DNA of 64,000 nt from Jutongia huaianensis (GTDB lineage: Bacteria > Bacillota > Clostridia > Lachnospirales > Lachnospiraceae): the NCBI RefSeq assembly GCF_014384985.1, contig NZ_JACRSX010000014.1, forward strand, positions 23,029 to 87,028, written 5' to 3'. Shown piece by piece: positions 25,993 to 34,982 of the stretch. A program made the translations under genes and the position numbers. Within the stretch, counting starts at the first letter, position 1, and each line of letters begins with the position of its first letter. Under the pieces are notes generated by a model. It had not been told where the DNA came from and did no database searches. It saw only the letters and a program-made list of their open reading frames with translations.

Positions 25993-26934
25993 ATGAGCGA
26001 TTACAGTTTAAAAAATATAATGAATAAGCCGGAACGTCTGGCACCGGGACATCGTATGTGCGCCGGATGTGGTGCTACCATTGCAGTGCGTGCTGTGCTT
26101 CGTGCCCTGCATGAGGATGACCATGCCGTGATCGGCAATGCGACAGGATGCCTGGAGGTTTCTTCCTTTATGTATCCGTATACGGCTTGGGAGGACAGCT
26201 ATATTCATAATGCCTTCGAGAATGCAGGAGCTACGTTAAGCGGCGTGGAGACGGCTTATAATGCCCTTAAAAAGAGAGGAAAGCTTCCAGAGGATGAGAA
26301 TTTTAAATTTATTACCTTTGGTGGAGACGGAGGTACCTATGATATTGGTTTCCAGTCGCTTTCCGGAGCAATGGAGCGTGGCCATGATATGGTTTATGTC
26401 TGTTATGACAATGGTGCTTATATGAATACCGGTATCCAGCGTTCGTCTGCAACACCAATGTATGCGGATACCACAACAACACCGGTAGGAAAGCAGTCCG
26501 ATGGTAAAATGCAGAATCGTAAGGATCTGGCAAGTATTATTGCAGATCATGATGTGGCATATGTGGGACAAACCACATTTACATCTGATTTTAAGGATCT
26601 TCACAGTAAGGCAAATAAGGCAATCTACACCGAGGGACCTTGCTTTTTAAATATTATGACACCATGTCCGAGAGGCTGGAGATATGATACGCCGGATATT
26701 ATGAAGATCTGCAAGCTGGCGATCGACACATGCTACTGGCCAATGTTTGAGGTGGATCATGGAAAGTGGAAACTGACCTATGAGCCGAAAAAGAAGCTGC
26801 CGATTGAGGATTTTCTTCGTCCGCAGGGAAGATTTAAGCACCTGTTTAAGAAAGGAAACGAGGATCTGATCGTACAGTTTCAGGAGGAAGTAGACAGACG
26901 CTGGGAAGATCTGTTATATAAATGTGCGAGATAG
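25993..26934 (+). CDS. 2-oxoacid:ferredoxin oxidoreductase, beta subunit
   Basis: A 313-residue thiamine-diphosphate subunit. The N-terminus holds HRMCAGCGATI, typical of PorB, and further cysteines at positions expected for a proximal [4Fe-4S] cluster (GNATGCLE and TPCPRGW). The thiamine/Mg motif runs from FGGDGGTYDIG to CYDNGAYMNTG. It is 29 bases behind the alpha gene with AAGGAGAG. Together the four genes encode a complete enzyme, central to fermentation in anaerobes. Confidence 0.93.
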   Translation: MSDYSLKNIMNKPERLAPGHRMCAGCGATIAVRAVLRALHEDDHAVIGNATGCLEVSSFMYPYTAWEDSYIHNAFENAGATLSGVETAYNALKKRGKLPEDENFKFITFGGDGGTYDIGFQSLSGAMERGHDMVYVCYDNGAYMNTGIQRSSATPMYADTTTTPVGKQSDGKMQNRKDLASIIADHDVAYVGQTTFTSDFKDLHSKANKAIYTEGPCFLNIMTPCPRGWRYDTPDIMKICKLAIDTCYWPMFEVDHGKWKLTYEPKKKLPIEDFLRPQGRFKHLFKKGNEDLIVQFQEEVDRRWEDLLYKCAR

Positions 26935-26945
26935 AGAGGTAAACA

Positions 26946-27824
26946 ATGACACTTCTGACATATCAGGTATTTAAGACGGTGGCCGAGCAAGGGAGCTTCC
27001 GTAAGGCGGCAGATATCCTTGGGCTGACGCCGTCAGCAATCAGTCATGCGGTTTCTGCCATGGAAGGAGAACTGGGATTCACGGTGCTGAACCGCAGCAA
27101 AAATGGCGTTACATTGACAAATTACGGAGAGCATTTACTGCCTTATGTCAATGCCGTATTAAACAGTGATGAAAGTCTGCAGCAGGCGATTTCGGAGTTT
27201 AACGGATTAAAGCGTGGTAAGGTGAAGCTTGGCTGTTTTTCCAGTGTATGTACCAACTGGCTGCCGGACATTATGCGTTCCTTTCAAAAGAAATACCCGG
27301 ACATTGAGATTGAGGTATTTCAAGGGACTTATGATGATGTGACCTATTGGTTGAAAAACGGTGTGGTGGATCTGGGTTTTTTATCTACCTCCAGTGCGAA
27401 GGATATTCCGATTGAGCCGTTGTGGAGGGATCCTCTTCTATGCATTGTTCCGAAAGGAATGAAAAAGGAGAAGGATACAGATTATATGGATATCGGGGAG
27501 ATCAGGAATCATCAGTTTGTGACCCAGAGAGAGTCTACCGATGCGGATATCCAGAATTTTCTAAAGGAGAATTCCATCAATATCCAGTCTAATTATCATG
27601 TGGTAGATGATCTGTCGACGGTCGCTATGGTGGCAAATGGGTTTGGAATCTGTCTGATGCCTCAGATGGTTATGCGGGATATTCCCTATGAGGTCGACTG
27701 CTATCCGGTACAGCCTTATGCGGAGCGCGTGATCGGTCTGGCAACCCTTCATCCGGAGTTTTTGGCGCCGGCAGTACGTTCCATGTACAATCACATATTA
27801 GAAAATTACAAAGAAGACTTTTAA
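26946..27824 (+). CDS. LysR family transcriptional regulator
   Basis: A 292-residue regulator with an N-terminal winged helix-turn-helix (residues about 1-60, including FRKAADILGLTPSAISHAVSAME) and a C-terminal periplasmic-binding-like effector domain (about 90-290). It starts 11 bases after the beta subunit, so it is the last gene of the oxidoreductase operon. That position suggests it regulates the operon and its own synthesis; an interrupted inverted repeat at 23662-23678 is a candidate site. The effector is unknown. A bidirectional terminator lies downstream. Confidence 0.9.
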   Translation: MTLLTYQVFKTVAEQGSFRKAADILGLTPSAISHAVSAMEGELGFTVLNRSKNGVTLTNYGEHLLPYVNAVLNSDESLQQAISEFNGLKRGKVKLGCFSSVCTNWLPDIMRSFQKKYPDIEIEVFQGTYDDVTYWLKNGVVDLGFLSTSSAKDIPIEPLWRDPLLCIVPKGMKKEKDTDYMDIGEIRNHQFVTQRESTDADIQNFLKENSINIQSNYHVVDDLSTVAMVANGFGICLMPQMVMRDIPYEVDCYPVQPYAERVIGLATLHPEFLAPAVRSMYNHILENYKEDF

Positions 27825-27895
27825 TGCAAAACACAAAAGTCAGATATATAATAAAATAATAGCTTTGCCAGGAAAAATTTTCCTTAATATAAAAT

Positions 27896-27935
27896 GGCAG
27901 GTGTCCATATTTTCGGACACCTGCCGTTTTGCTTT
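27896..27935. terminator. Bidirectional terminator between the lysR and topoisomerase genes
   Basis: A perfect 11-base-pair stem (27896-27906 with 27915-27925), loop of eight bases, A-run upstream and TTTT downstream. It serves the converging lysR and topoisomerase genes. Confidence 0.9.
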
Positions 27936-27952
27936 TTCAAACCTATCATTCA

Positions 27953-30211
27953 TTATTTTACGAGGATCTGCGATTTCATTGGTTTATCATTTCGTTTGCG
28001 CAGTTTGATCCTTTTTACATTATATTTTTTGCCGTCAAATACTTTGATGTCAGTGTCCGGTTGAACCAATGCACCATGCAGCACCTCATCATTGTCGGCA
28101 AGGGTAATACCCTTGAGGCCACGGCTTGTCTTTTTGAACTCATTTACTTCTGCAAGTGGGAAGCCCAGTGACATTCCCTTTTTCGTGATCATAATTACCT
28201 TGCGGTCGCCAAAGATTGCATCCTCCGGCATCACCTGCTCAACGGCAACTAACAGATCGTCTGCATCCAGCTTGGAAGCACTGACCATATAACGGCTTGT
28301 TTCAAATTCGATGCCGGATACCTGTTTTACATAGCCCTTTTTGGTGATAAAGAGGAGCTGTGAGTTGAAAAGTTCTTCGAAGGAGATCATCAAAAGACCG
28401 TTCTCCTCATTGTTCATTTTGCAGAGATTGTGAATTAACATTCCCTTGTCGCGGGCTTTTCCCTTCGGAATATCTTTTGCCTTGATCTGGTACATATTAC
28501 CCTGATCCGTGAAGACACAGAGCTTGTCCGTATTCTTCATCATAACTGTATGCGGAATCTCCTGCAGCGTTTCCGGTGCCAGACGGCCGTAAGCGGCACT
28601 GTCCATAGATTTTGCATATCCAAAGCGGTCGATCAGTACATAGATATCTTCTTCCTTGACCTCCTCAACATAATTGGTCACTGTAAGATTGCAAAGCTCT
28701 GTACGTCTTGGTCTGCCAAACTGCTTTTTATATGTGGTTAAGCGTTTCTTGATCACTTTATGAAGCTTTGTGATACTGCCGAGAATGTCTTCGTATTCGG
28801 CGATATTGGCAAGGAGTGTTTCGTTTTCCTGGTGCAGCTTCATCAGTTCCAGACCAACGAGACGGCTCAGTGGCATAGCAAGGATCGCGTCTGCCTGGCG
28901 TTCCGTGAAGGTCAGGGTCTGAGCTTCGTATTCGGAGTCCGGATTGCGGAAGCTGATGCCGTCGGTAATGCCAAGAGTCAGACACAGTTTTGCCTGTTTA
29001 ACGGAATTACTTCCACGGAGAATCTCGATGATCAGATCGATCACATCTGTGGCAACGATCAGACCGGTAACAATTTCCTGACGATCCTTGGCCTTGGCAA
29101 GGAGATGTTCATATTCCTTTGTGTACAGTTCCTCCTGAAAGTGAACGAATTCGTCGATCACGCCCTTTAATGTGAATGTAAACGGCTGTTTATCTTTGAC
29201 TGCAAGGAAATTGACACCGTAGGTATCCTCCAGAGCTGTCTTTTTGTAAAGTCCGTTGAGAAGGTTTTCCACATTACGGTCCTTTTTGACCTCCACCACC
29301 AGACGGATGCCCTCCTTGGAGGACTCATCCCGCACATCATAGATCTCATCAAATACTTTATCCTTGGTAAGGGTAAGGAGAGACTCTAGGAGCTTTTGTT
29401 TGTTGCCTGCTACCGTATAAGGAATTTCTGTAATTACAATGTTTTTGCGGCCATAATCACTGTCCTCAATGACGGTTTTTGCACGGAGCTTTAATTTTCC
29501 CTCGCCGGTTTCATAAATGGTGCGGATATCATCTGCATTTGTGATCATAGCGCCGGTTGGAAAATCCGGTCCCTTAATATACTGCATCAATTCATAAGTT
29601 GAGATATCGGGATCATCCATATAGGCGATCACACCGTCAATCACTTCGGAAGGATTGTGCGGCGGAATATTGGTTGCCATACCAACAGCAATACCTGTGG
29701 TGCCGTTTAATAAAAGATTTGGGAGGGTTGCCGGCAGTACCAGCGGCTCCTTTTCGCTTTCATCGAAGTTTGGTCCAAAAGGAACAAGTCCTTTGTCCAG
29801 ATTATCTAACATCGTCATGGCACCGGAGGAAAGACGTGCCTCTGTGTATCGCATGGCTGCAGCACTGTCACCATCGATGGAACCAAAGTTTCCGTGACCG
29901 TCTACCAGTGGGATTGACAGGGAATAATCCTCTGTCATATGTACCAGGGCATCGTAAATCGAGCTGTCACCGTGTGGATGGTATTTACCCATGGTGTCAC
30001 CGACGATACGTGCACTCTTACGATGTGGCTTGTCCGGAGCCAGTCCCAGCTCCTTCATGGCGTAGAGGATACGTCTCTGCACCGGCTTCAAGCCGTCCCG
30101 GATATCCGGCAGGGCACGGGCAATGATAACGCTCACGGCGTAGTCGCGGTAGGAATTACGCATTTCCTCAGAAAAATCTAATTGTATAATGGATGAATCC
30201 GTTGTTTTCAT
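27953..30211 (-). CDS. parC: Type II topoisomerase subunit A (ParC/GyrA family, likely topoisomerase IV)
   Basis: A 752-residue breakage-reunion subunit. ATG 30211 has the better ribosome-site spacing; ATG 30217 is possible. Visible are [14 protein letters not shown], the quinolone-region residues [15 protein letters not shown] and the catalytic tyrosine in [12 protein letters not shown], followed by the coiled-coil gate and a C-terminal beta-pinwheel with repeats such as VIMITKKGM. The canonical GyrA box (QRRGGKG) is missing; the equivalent place reads [10 protein letters not shown]. That favours topoisomerase IV (decatenation) over gyrase. The partner gene lies 47 bases upstream on the same strand. 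Confidence 0.82.
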   Translation of the reverse strand: MKTTDSSIIQLDFSEEMRNSYRDYAVSVIIARALPDIRDGLKPVQRRILYAMKELGLAPDKPHRKSARIVGDTMGKYHPHGDSSIYDALVHMTEDYSLSIPLVDGHGNFGSIDGDSAAAMRYTEARLSSGAMTMLDNLDKGLVPFGPNFDESEKEPLVLPATLPNLLLNGTTGIAVGMATNIPPHNPSEVIDGVIAYMDDPDISTYELMQYIKGPDFPTGAMITNADDIRTIYETGEGKLKLRAKTVIEDSDYGRKNIVITEIPYTVAGNKQKLLESLLTLTKDKVFDEIYDVRDESSKEGIRLVVEVKKDRNVENLLNGLYKKTALEDTYGVNFLAVKDKQPFTFTLKGVIDEFVHFQEELYTKEYEHLLAKAKDRQEIVTGLIVATDVIDLIIEILRGSNSVKQAKLCLTLGITDGISFRNPDSEYEAQTLTFTERQADAILAMPLSRLVGLELMKLHQENETLLANIAEYEDILGSITKLHKVIKKRLTTYKKQFGRPRRTELCNLTVTNYVEEVKEEDIYVLIDRFGYAKSMDSAAYGRLAPETLQEIPHTVMMKNTDKLCVFTDQGNMYQIKAKDIPKGKARDKGMLIHNLCKMNNEENGLLMISFEELFNSQLLFITKKGYVKQVSGIEFETSRYMVSASKLDADDLLVAVEQVMPEDAIFGDRKVIMITKKGMSLGFPLAEVNEFKKTSRGLKGITLADNDEVLHGALVQPDTDIKVFDGKKYNVKRIKLRKRNDKPMKSQILVK

Positions 30212-30258
30212 AATCATAACCTCATTTTCAAATGGATAGAAACTTTATTTTGCTTTGT

Positions 30259-32274
30259 TTAAATATCAAGATTGGCATACTTTGCCTCTGACATAATAAA
30301 CTCACGTCTCGGAGGAACATTGCTGCTCATCAGCGTGGTCGTGACTTCGTCGGCATCTACGGTATCACTGATGGAGATCTGTGCCAGAATACGGCTTTCC
30401 GGATCCAGAGTGGTTTCCCAGAGCTGCTCGGCGTCCATTTCACCAAGTCCTTTGTAGCGCTGGATGCCTGTAATCTTGTAGGATTTATTCTTACGGAATT
30501 TTTCCAGCTCAAAATCATTAAATACATAGCGGGATAATTTCTTTTTGCCCTTTTTCTTTTTGGAAACGGGTTCTTCCGGTTCCTCGTCCGGAGAGATAAG
30601 CCCCAAAGCGATATCCTCCTCCCGCTGCTTGGCTGCCTGGCTCACGGTTTCATAATCTACCTTATAAAGAGGAGGCAGACCGCGGTAGATCTTGCCGGCG
30701 TAGATCAGCTCCGGCATAAACCGGTAGAAAAACGTCAGCAGGAGAGTACTGATATGGGCGCCGTCTACGTCGGCATCGGTCAATATAATGATCTTATCAT
30801 AGCGGAGTTTGCTGATATCAAAATCATCCCCGATTCCACAGCCGAAAGCTGCGATCATAGATTTGATCTCGTTATTTAACAGAATCTTTTCCAGAGTTGC
30901 CTTTTCTACGTTCAATATCTTTCCACGAAGAGGAAGCACGGCCTGTGTCTTTCGGTTGCGGGCTGTCTTTACGGTACCGCCGGCGGAATCACCCTCGACG
31001 ATATATACCTCGCATTCCTCCGGCTTGCGGGAGGTGCAGGAGGCAAGTTTGCTTTTGGTGTCCACATCATTGAGCTGCTTCAATACAGCCGTTCTTGCTT
31101 TATCGCTTGCTTTACGGGCGTTGTAGGATTTCATGGAATTTTCCAGAATGGCCCGCAGGATCTCTACATTTTTATCGAAGTAACGCTGGACTTCCGTACT
31201 AAACACATCGTCTACCGCTGTTTTGGCATCGGTATTGCCAAGCTTTGTCTTGGTCTGGCCTTCAAACTGTGGGTCCGGGTGTTTGATGGAGATAATGGCA
31301 ACCAGACCGTTTCGGATATCCTTACCGTCAAAATTTTCATCCTTGTCCTTCAGGATGCCAAGCTCTCTGGCGTACTGGTTCATAACGCGGGTCAGTGCGG
31401 TTTTAAAGCCTGTTACAAGTGTACCGCCGTCCACGACATTGATGCGGTTGCAGTATGGATTGATCTGCTCGGAAAAGCTGTTGGTATACTGAAATGCAAC
31501 CTCAACCTCGATATCGCCACTGGTGCCTTCAATATAGATCGGTGTCGGATGAAGTGTGACTGCTTCCCGGTTAATGTAGCTGACAAAACTCTGAATACCA
31601 AACTCTTCCTGATATGTAATGGTTTCATTTTCGTTTTCGTTTTTGTAGATCAGCTTGAGATTTTTATTGAGGAAGGCAATTTCCTTTAATTTCTTTTTGA
31701 TAACCTCCGGCTTGAAGGTGATGGTTTCAAAAATTTCGGCATCCGGATAGAAGGTTACTTTGGTACCGGTATTGGATTTTGTACATTTTCCGATCACCGG
31801 GAGCTGGCCGTTTTCCAGCTTCGTTACCGGATGCCCGCCATTTTCATATTCGTCCCGGTAAACCTGTCCGTTACGCCGCACCTCGACGATCATGTGAGAG
31901 GAGAGGGCGTTGACTACAGAGGAGCCAACGCCGTGGAGACCGCCGGATACTTTATAAACAGTACTGTTGAACTTACCACCTGCGTGGAGAACGGTATAGA
32001 CAACACGAACCGTCGGTATCTTCTGAGTCGGATGGATATCCACCGGCACACCACGGCCGTTATCCTCAATGCAGACGCCACCGTCTTTCTGGAGGGTGAT
32101 ATGGATTTCGCTGCAAAAGCCGGCGAGCTGCTCATCAATGGCATTGTCCAGAATCTCCCATATTAAATGATGAAGTCCACGGGAACCTGTGGAACCAATA
32201 TACATGCCGGGACGCTTCCGGACTGCTTCCAGTCCTTCCAATACTACAATTTCTTTTCCGGTATATTCACTCAT
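30259..32274 (-). CDS. parE: Type II topoisomerase subunit B (ParE/GyrB family)
   Basis: A 671-residue ATPase subunit. GHKL motifs are visible as ILDNAIDEQLAG, EDNGRGVP and GGLHGVGSSVVNAL; the transducer domain follows; the TOPRIM domain has YIVEGDSAGG and the acidic DADVDGAHI. A lysine-rich insertion of about 25 residues (containing VSKKKKGKKK) separates the TOPRIM parts, an unusual detail. The end has RYKGLGEMD-QLWETT. Paired with the ParC-like gene downstream it would form the ATP-driven heterotetramer. GyrB cannot be excluded from this gene alone. Confidence 0.85.
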   Translation of the reverse strand: MSEYTGKEIVVLEGLEAVRKRPGMYIGSTGSRGLHHLIWEILDNAIDEQLAGFCSEIHITLQKDGGVCIEDNGRGVPVDIHPTQKIPTVRVVYTVLHAGGKFNSTVYKVSGGLHGVGSSVVNALSSHMIVEVRRNGQVYRDEYENGGHPVTKLENGQLPVIGKCTKSNTGTKVTFYPDAEIFETITFKPEVIKKKLKEIAFLNKNLKLIYKNENENETITYQEEFGIQSFVSYINREAVTLHPTPIYIEGTSGDIEVEVAFQYTNSFSEQINPYCNRINVVDGGTLVTGFKTALTRVMNQYARELGILKDKDENFDGKDIRNGLVAIISIKHPDPQFEGQTKTKLGNTDAKTAVDDVFSTEVQRYFDKNVEILRAILENSMKSYNARKASDKARTAVLKQLNDVDTKSKLASCTSRKPEECEVYIVEGDSAGGTVKTARNRKTQAVLPLRGKILNVEKATLEKILLNNEIKSMIAAFGCGIGDDFDISKLRYDKIIILTDADVDGAHISTLLLTFFYRFMPELIYAGKIYRGLPPLYKVDYETVSQAAKQREEDIALGLISPDEEPEEPVSKKKKGKKKLSRYVFNDFELEKFRKNKSYKITGIQRYKGLGEMDAEQLWETTLDPESRILAQISISDTVDADEVTTTLMSSNVPPRREFIMSEAKYANLDI

Positions 32275-32319
32275 ACTGCTCTCCCTTTCTGATTTCGTAC
32301 AAACATATATTCGTCATCC

Positions 32320-32348
32320 ACCATACCATAAATAATAAAGAAATGCAA
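32320..32348 (-). promoter_or_regulatory. Sigma-A promoter of the topoisomerase operon
   Basis: On the minus strand TTGCAT (32343-32348) and TATGGT (32320-32325) are 17 bases apart, with a TGG just before the -10 box. It lies about 45 bases before the ParE start. Confidence 0.5.
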
Positions 32349-32441
32349 ATAACCACCCTTGAAACTATCCTTCGTTTTTGGTATCCTATCAAAGATGAGT
32401 CACTCAAGCTTTTCGCCTGAGAATATTATCGACAGATTCTG

Positions 32442-32469
32442 TTGTTTCAGGGGAAAGCCGGAGTAAATA
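32442..32469 (+). promoter_or_regulatory. Possible promoter of the lysA-like gene
   Basis: TTGTTT at 32442-32447 and TAAATA at 32464-32469 with a 16-base spacer, a moderate match. The rest of the 235-base divergent region holds a small hairpin near 32402-32420. I saw no recognisable lysine riboswitch core. Confidence 0.35.
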
Positions 32470-32510
32470 AACTTTGAAAACAATATCAATTAAGGAAGGA
32501 AGTTTTACGG

Positions 32511-33767
32511 ATGAAAAAGATACCATTTGTAACCAAGGAACAGGTCGAGGAGATCACAAAGACATATCCGACCCCTTTCCACATCTATGATGAGAAGGGC
32601 ATCAGAGAGAATGCAAGACGTCTGAAGGCTGCATTTTCCTGGAATAAAGGATATCGGGAGTATTTTGCGGTAAAGGCAACGCCCAATCCATTTATTCTGA
32701 AGATCCTTCAGGAAGAGGGCTGTGGTGTTGACTGTTCATCCCTGACAGAGCTGATGATGTCTGAGAAGTGTGGCTTCTCGGGCAGTGACATAATGTTTTC
32801 TTCCAATGTGACACCGGCAGAGGAGTATGTAAAGGCAAAAGAGCTGGGAGCATTTATCAATCTGGATGATATTACCCACATTGATTTTCTGAAGGACTGC
32901 GCAGGTATTCCGGAGACAATCTGCTGTCGTTACAATCCGGGAGGAGTATTCCAGCTTGGTACGGATATCATGGATAATCCGGGAGATGCCAAGTATGGTA
33001 TGACCAAGGAGCAGATGATCGAGGCGTTCAAGAGATTGAAAGAACTCGGTGCAAAGCGTTTTGGCATCCATTCTTTCCTTGCCAGCAACACTGTGTCTAA
33101 TGAGTATTATCCGACTCTGGCAGGTATTCTGTTTGAACTTGCCGTGGAGTTAAAAGAAAAGACAGGTGTGGAGATTGCATTTATTAATCTTTCCGGCGGA
33201 GTTGGCATTCCATATACACCGGATAAGGAGCCAAACAATATCGAGATCATCGGTGACGGTGTTCGTCAGAAATTTGAGGAGATCATGGTTCCGGCAGGTA
33301 TGGGTGATGTTGCAATCTTTACAGAGCTTGGACGTTTTATGCTGGCTCCGTATGGCGGTCTGGTGACAAAGGCAATTCACGAGAAGCATATTTATAAAGA
33401 ATACATTGGTGTGGATGCCTGTGCGGCAAATCTGATGCGTCCGGCAATGTACGGTGCTTATCATCATATTACCGTGCTTGGTAAGGAGGATGCGCCTTGT
33501 GATCACAAGTATGATGTGACGGGCTCTCTCTGTGAAAATAATGATAAATTTGCCATTGACCGTATGCTTCCGAAGATTGATATGGGAGATTACCTGTTTA
33601 TTCATGATGCGGGTGCCCACGGTTTTTCTATGGGATACAATTACAATGGACGTCTTCGTTCCTCAGAGCTTCTTTTGCAGGAGGACGGCAGCGTGAAGAT
33701 GATCCGTCGTGCAGAGACTCCGGCAGATTATTTTGCCACATTTGATTTCTGTGATATCCTGAAATAA
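32511..33767 (+). CDS. lysA: Diaminopimelate decarboxylase family enzyme
   Basis: A 418-residue PLP enzyme of fold type III. The PLP lysine lies in YFAVKATPNP; the rest of the signature includes GVDCSSLTEL, GIHSFLASNT (in place of the usual histidine-serine motif), INLSGGVGIPY for phosphate binding, ELGRFMLAPYGGL, and the C-terminal GSLCENNDKFA and DAGAHGFSMGYNYNGRLR. It most likely makes L-lysine from meso-diaminopimelate. AAGGAAGG precedes ATG 32511. It is a single-gene unit closed by a terminator. Confidence 0.88.
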   Translation: MKKIPFVTKEQVEEITKTYPTPFHIYDEKGIRENARRLKAAFSWNKGYREYFAVKATPNPFILKILQEEGCGVDCSSLTELMMSEKCGFSGSDIMFSSNVTPAEEYVKAKELGAFINLDDITHIDFLKDCAGIPETICCRYNPGGVFQLGTDIMDNPGDAKYGMTKEQMIEAFKRLKELGAKRFGIHSFLASNTVSNEYYPTLAGILFELAVELKEKTGVEIAFINLSGGVGIPYTPDKEPNNIEIIGDGVRQKFEEIMVPAGMGDVAIFTELGRFMLAPYGGLVTKAIHEKHIYKEYIGVDACAANLMRPAMYGAYHHITVLGKEDAPCDHKYDVTGSLCENNDKFAIDRMLPKIDMGDYLFIHDAGAHGFSMGYNYNGRLRSSELLLQEDGSVKMIRRAETPADYFATFDFCDILK

Positions 33768-33824
33768 CGATGGAAAATCATAAGATAAAAGCAGTCATTA
33801 TATCAATAAAATAGCGTAAAATTG

Positions 33825-33866
33825 AAATTTAACACCTTTTTGTAAAAGAAGGTGTTAAATTTTTTA
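33825..33866 (+). terminator. Rho-independent terminator after lysA
   Basis: A stem of about 12-14 base pairs (33825-33838 with 33849-33862) followed by TTTT. Its 3' arm overlaps the -35 box of the flgM promoter. Confidence 0.85.
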
Positions 33867-33882
33867 CAGATATTTCCGATAC
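33856..33882 (+). promoter_or_regulatory. Sigma-D (FliA-type) promoter of the flgM operon
   Basis: TAAA at 33856-33859, a 15-base spacer, then TCCGATAC at 33875-33882. The consensus is TAAA-N15-GCCGATAT. It starts about 47 bases before flgM, as expected for late flagellar genes. Confidence 0.75.
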
Positions 33883-33928
33883 ATATATAGAGAAAATGAA
33901 AATGCAGAATATTTAGGTGGTGATTATT

Positions 33929-34207
33929 ATGAGAATCGATGCATACAATCAGATCAGTCAGTTATATCAGGCAAGCAAGCCAAAGAAGATCACAAAGAAA
34001 AGTGAAGCCACTGTAAAAGAGCAGTATACCGTATCCAGCAAGGGTCAGGATTATCAGGCGGCGAAGAAAGCACTTGCAGCAGCACCGGATATCCGCGAGG
34101 AAAAGGTTGCAGCACTGAAGGAGCAGATTGCATCCGGCAGTTATAATGTATCTGCACAGGAGATTGCGGATTCTGTTGTGAGCAAGTTTTTTGATTCAAG
34201 TATCTGA
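33929..34207 (+). CDS. flgM: Anti-sigma factor FlgM
   Basis: A 92-residue protein. ATG 33929 follows TTAGGTGG; an in-frame GTG at 33917 overlaps the ribosome site. The basic, flexible N-terminus is followed by a helical region with the family pattern REEKVAALKEQIASGSYNVSAQEIADSVVSKF. FlgM holds the flagellar sigma factor inactive until the hook is complete and FlgM is exported. A sigma-D promoter just upstream gives the usual negative feedback. flgN follows after 20 bases. Confidence 0.92.
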   Translation: MRIDAYNQISQLYQASKPKKITKKSEATVKEQYTVSSKGQDYQAAKKALAAAPDIREEKVAALKEQIASGSYNVSAQEIADSVVSKFFDSSI

Positions 34208-34227
34208 TAAGGAAATGAGGTAGTCCA

Positions 34228-34743
34228 TTGGCCAGTTTGATGGAGGAGTTGATCACGGTCCTTAGCAGGGAGAAGGAGATTTATGAGAAGCTGATTCCTA
34301 TCTCTGAGAGGAAGACCGTTGTGCTGATCCGGGAGGACCTTCAGGAACTTCAGAAGGTTACCGATGAGGAGCAGCAGCTTTTGGATGCTGCGTATGCGGC
34401 AGATAAGAAAAGAGAAAAGATCATTGAAAATATCGGAATCGTTTTAAATCGTGATCCGAAGGAGCTTGATCTTACCACATTGGCGAGACTTATGGCGAGA
34501 CAGCCGGCGGAGAAAAAACAGCTCAGTGAGCTTCATGATTCGTTGAAGCTTGTGATGGACAGACTTGTCAATGTAAATCAAAAAAATAAAGAATTGATTG
34601 AAAATTCCCTAGAAATGATTGAATTCAATATGAATTTTATTCAAAGTACACGGATGTCACCGGGGAGCAATAATTACAATCGCAATGCATCCAGCAGCTA
34701 CGGCGTTGATATGGGACCGGGAGCTTTTGATGCAAAACAGTGA
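34228..34743 (+). CDS. flgN: FlgN-type flagellar export chaperone
   Basis: A 171-residue, largely alpha-helical protein. TTG 34228 is seven bases after AATGAGG, while the next ATG (34240) is too far, so a TTG start is preferred. Long amphipathic helices with Glu/Lys/Leu repeats span residues 1-135; the tail is Asn/Ser/Gly-rich. Position between flgM and flgK, size and coiled-coil character match FlgN, which keeps FlgK and FlgL soluble and escorts them to the export gate. Sequence identity in the family is low, so context carries much of the call. Confidence 0.82.
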   Translation: MASLMEELITVLSREKEIYEKLIPISERKTVVLIREDLQELQKVTDEEQQLLDAAYAADKKREKIIENIGIVLNRDPKELDLTTLARLMARQPAEKKQLSELHDSLKLVMDRLVNVNQKNKELIENSLEMIEFNMNFIQSTRMSPGSNNYNRNASSSYGVDMGPGAFDAKQ

Positions 34744-34756
34744 TTTGATTATTTTG

Positions 34757-34947
34757 AGCCAGTCGTGTGGCTGGCTTGGGTCAGTCTATCGGCTGATTTT
34801 GCCGATCGTTCGGCACCCCTGAGGGCATTCGCTTTTTCAATTTATAGAAAAAGCACGTAACGCAGCAGGACACCAACGAGAATTGCAAAGCAATTCTTGG
34901 AGGGTAAAACGCTGGTTTTACCCTTTTTCAATTTATAGGGAAAGGGA
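34757..34947 (+). other. Array of stem-loops between flgN and flgK, including a terminator-like hairpin
   Basis: The 239-base gap holds six or more hairpins: 34757-34776; 34781-34796; 34801-34814; 34831-34854; 34879-34897 (8 bp); and 34902-34923 (perfect 9 bp, then TTTTT). A further one (34921-34946) shares CCC 34921-34923 with the terminator-like stem, so the two exclude each other. Hairpins 34831-34854 and 34921-34946 have the same AATTTATA loop but different paired stem bases. This looks like a structured regulatory RNA or attenuator controlling the hook-associated genes, not a coding region. Confidence 0.6.
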
Positions 34948-34982
34948 CAGATGACATATATAGAAAGGCATAGGTAGTTAGT

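Noticed and set aside
32275..32510. Lysine riboswitch ahead of the lysA-like gene
   Set aside because: The gap is large enough, but I could not find the lysine-box core or a terminator between promoter and gene; only a small hairpin near 32402-32420.
34744..34982. Small protein gene between flgN and flgK
   Set aside because: No frame with start and ribosome site; the stretch is almost wholly paired structure.
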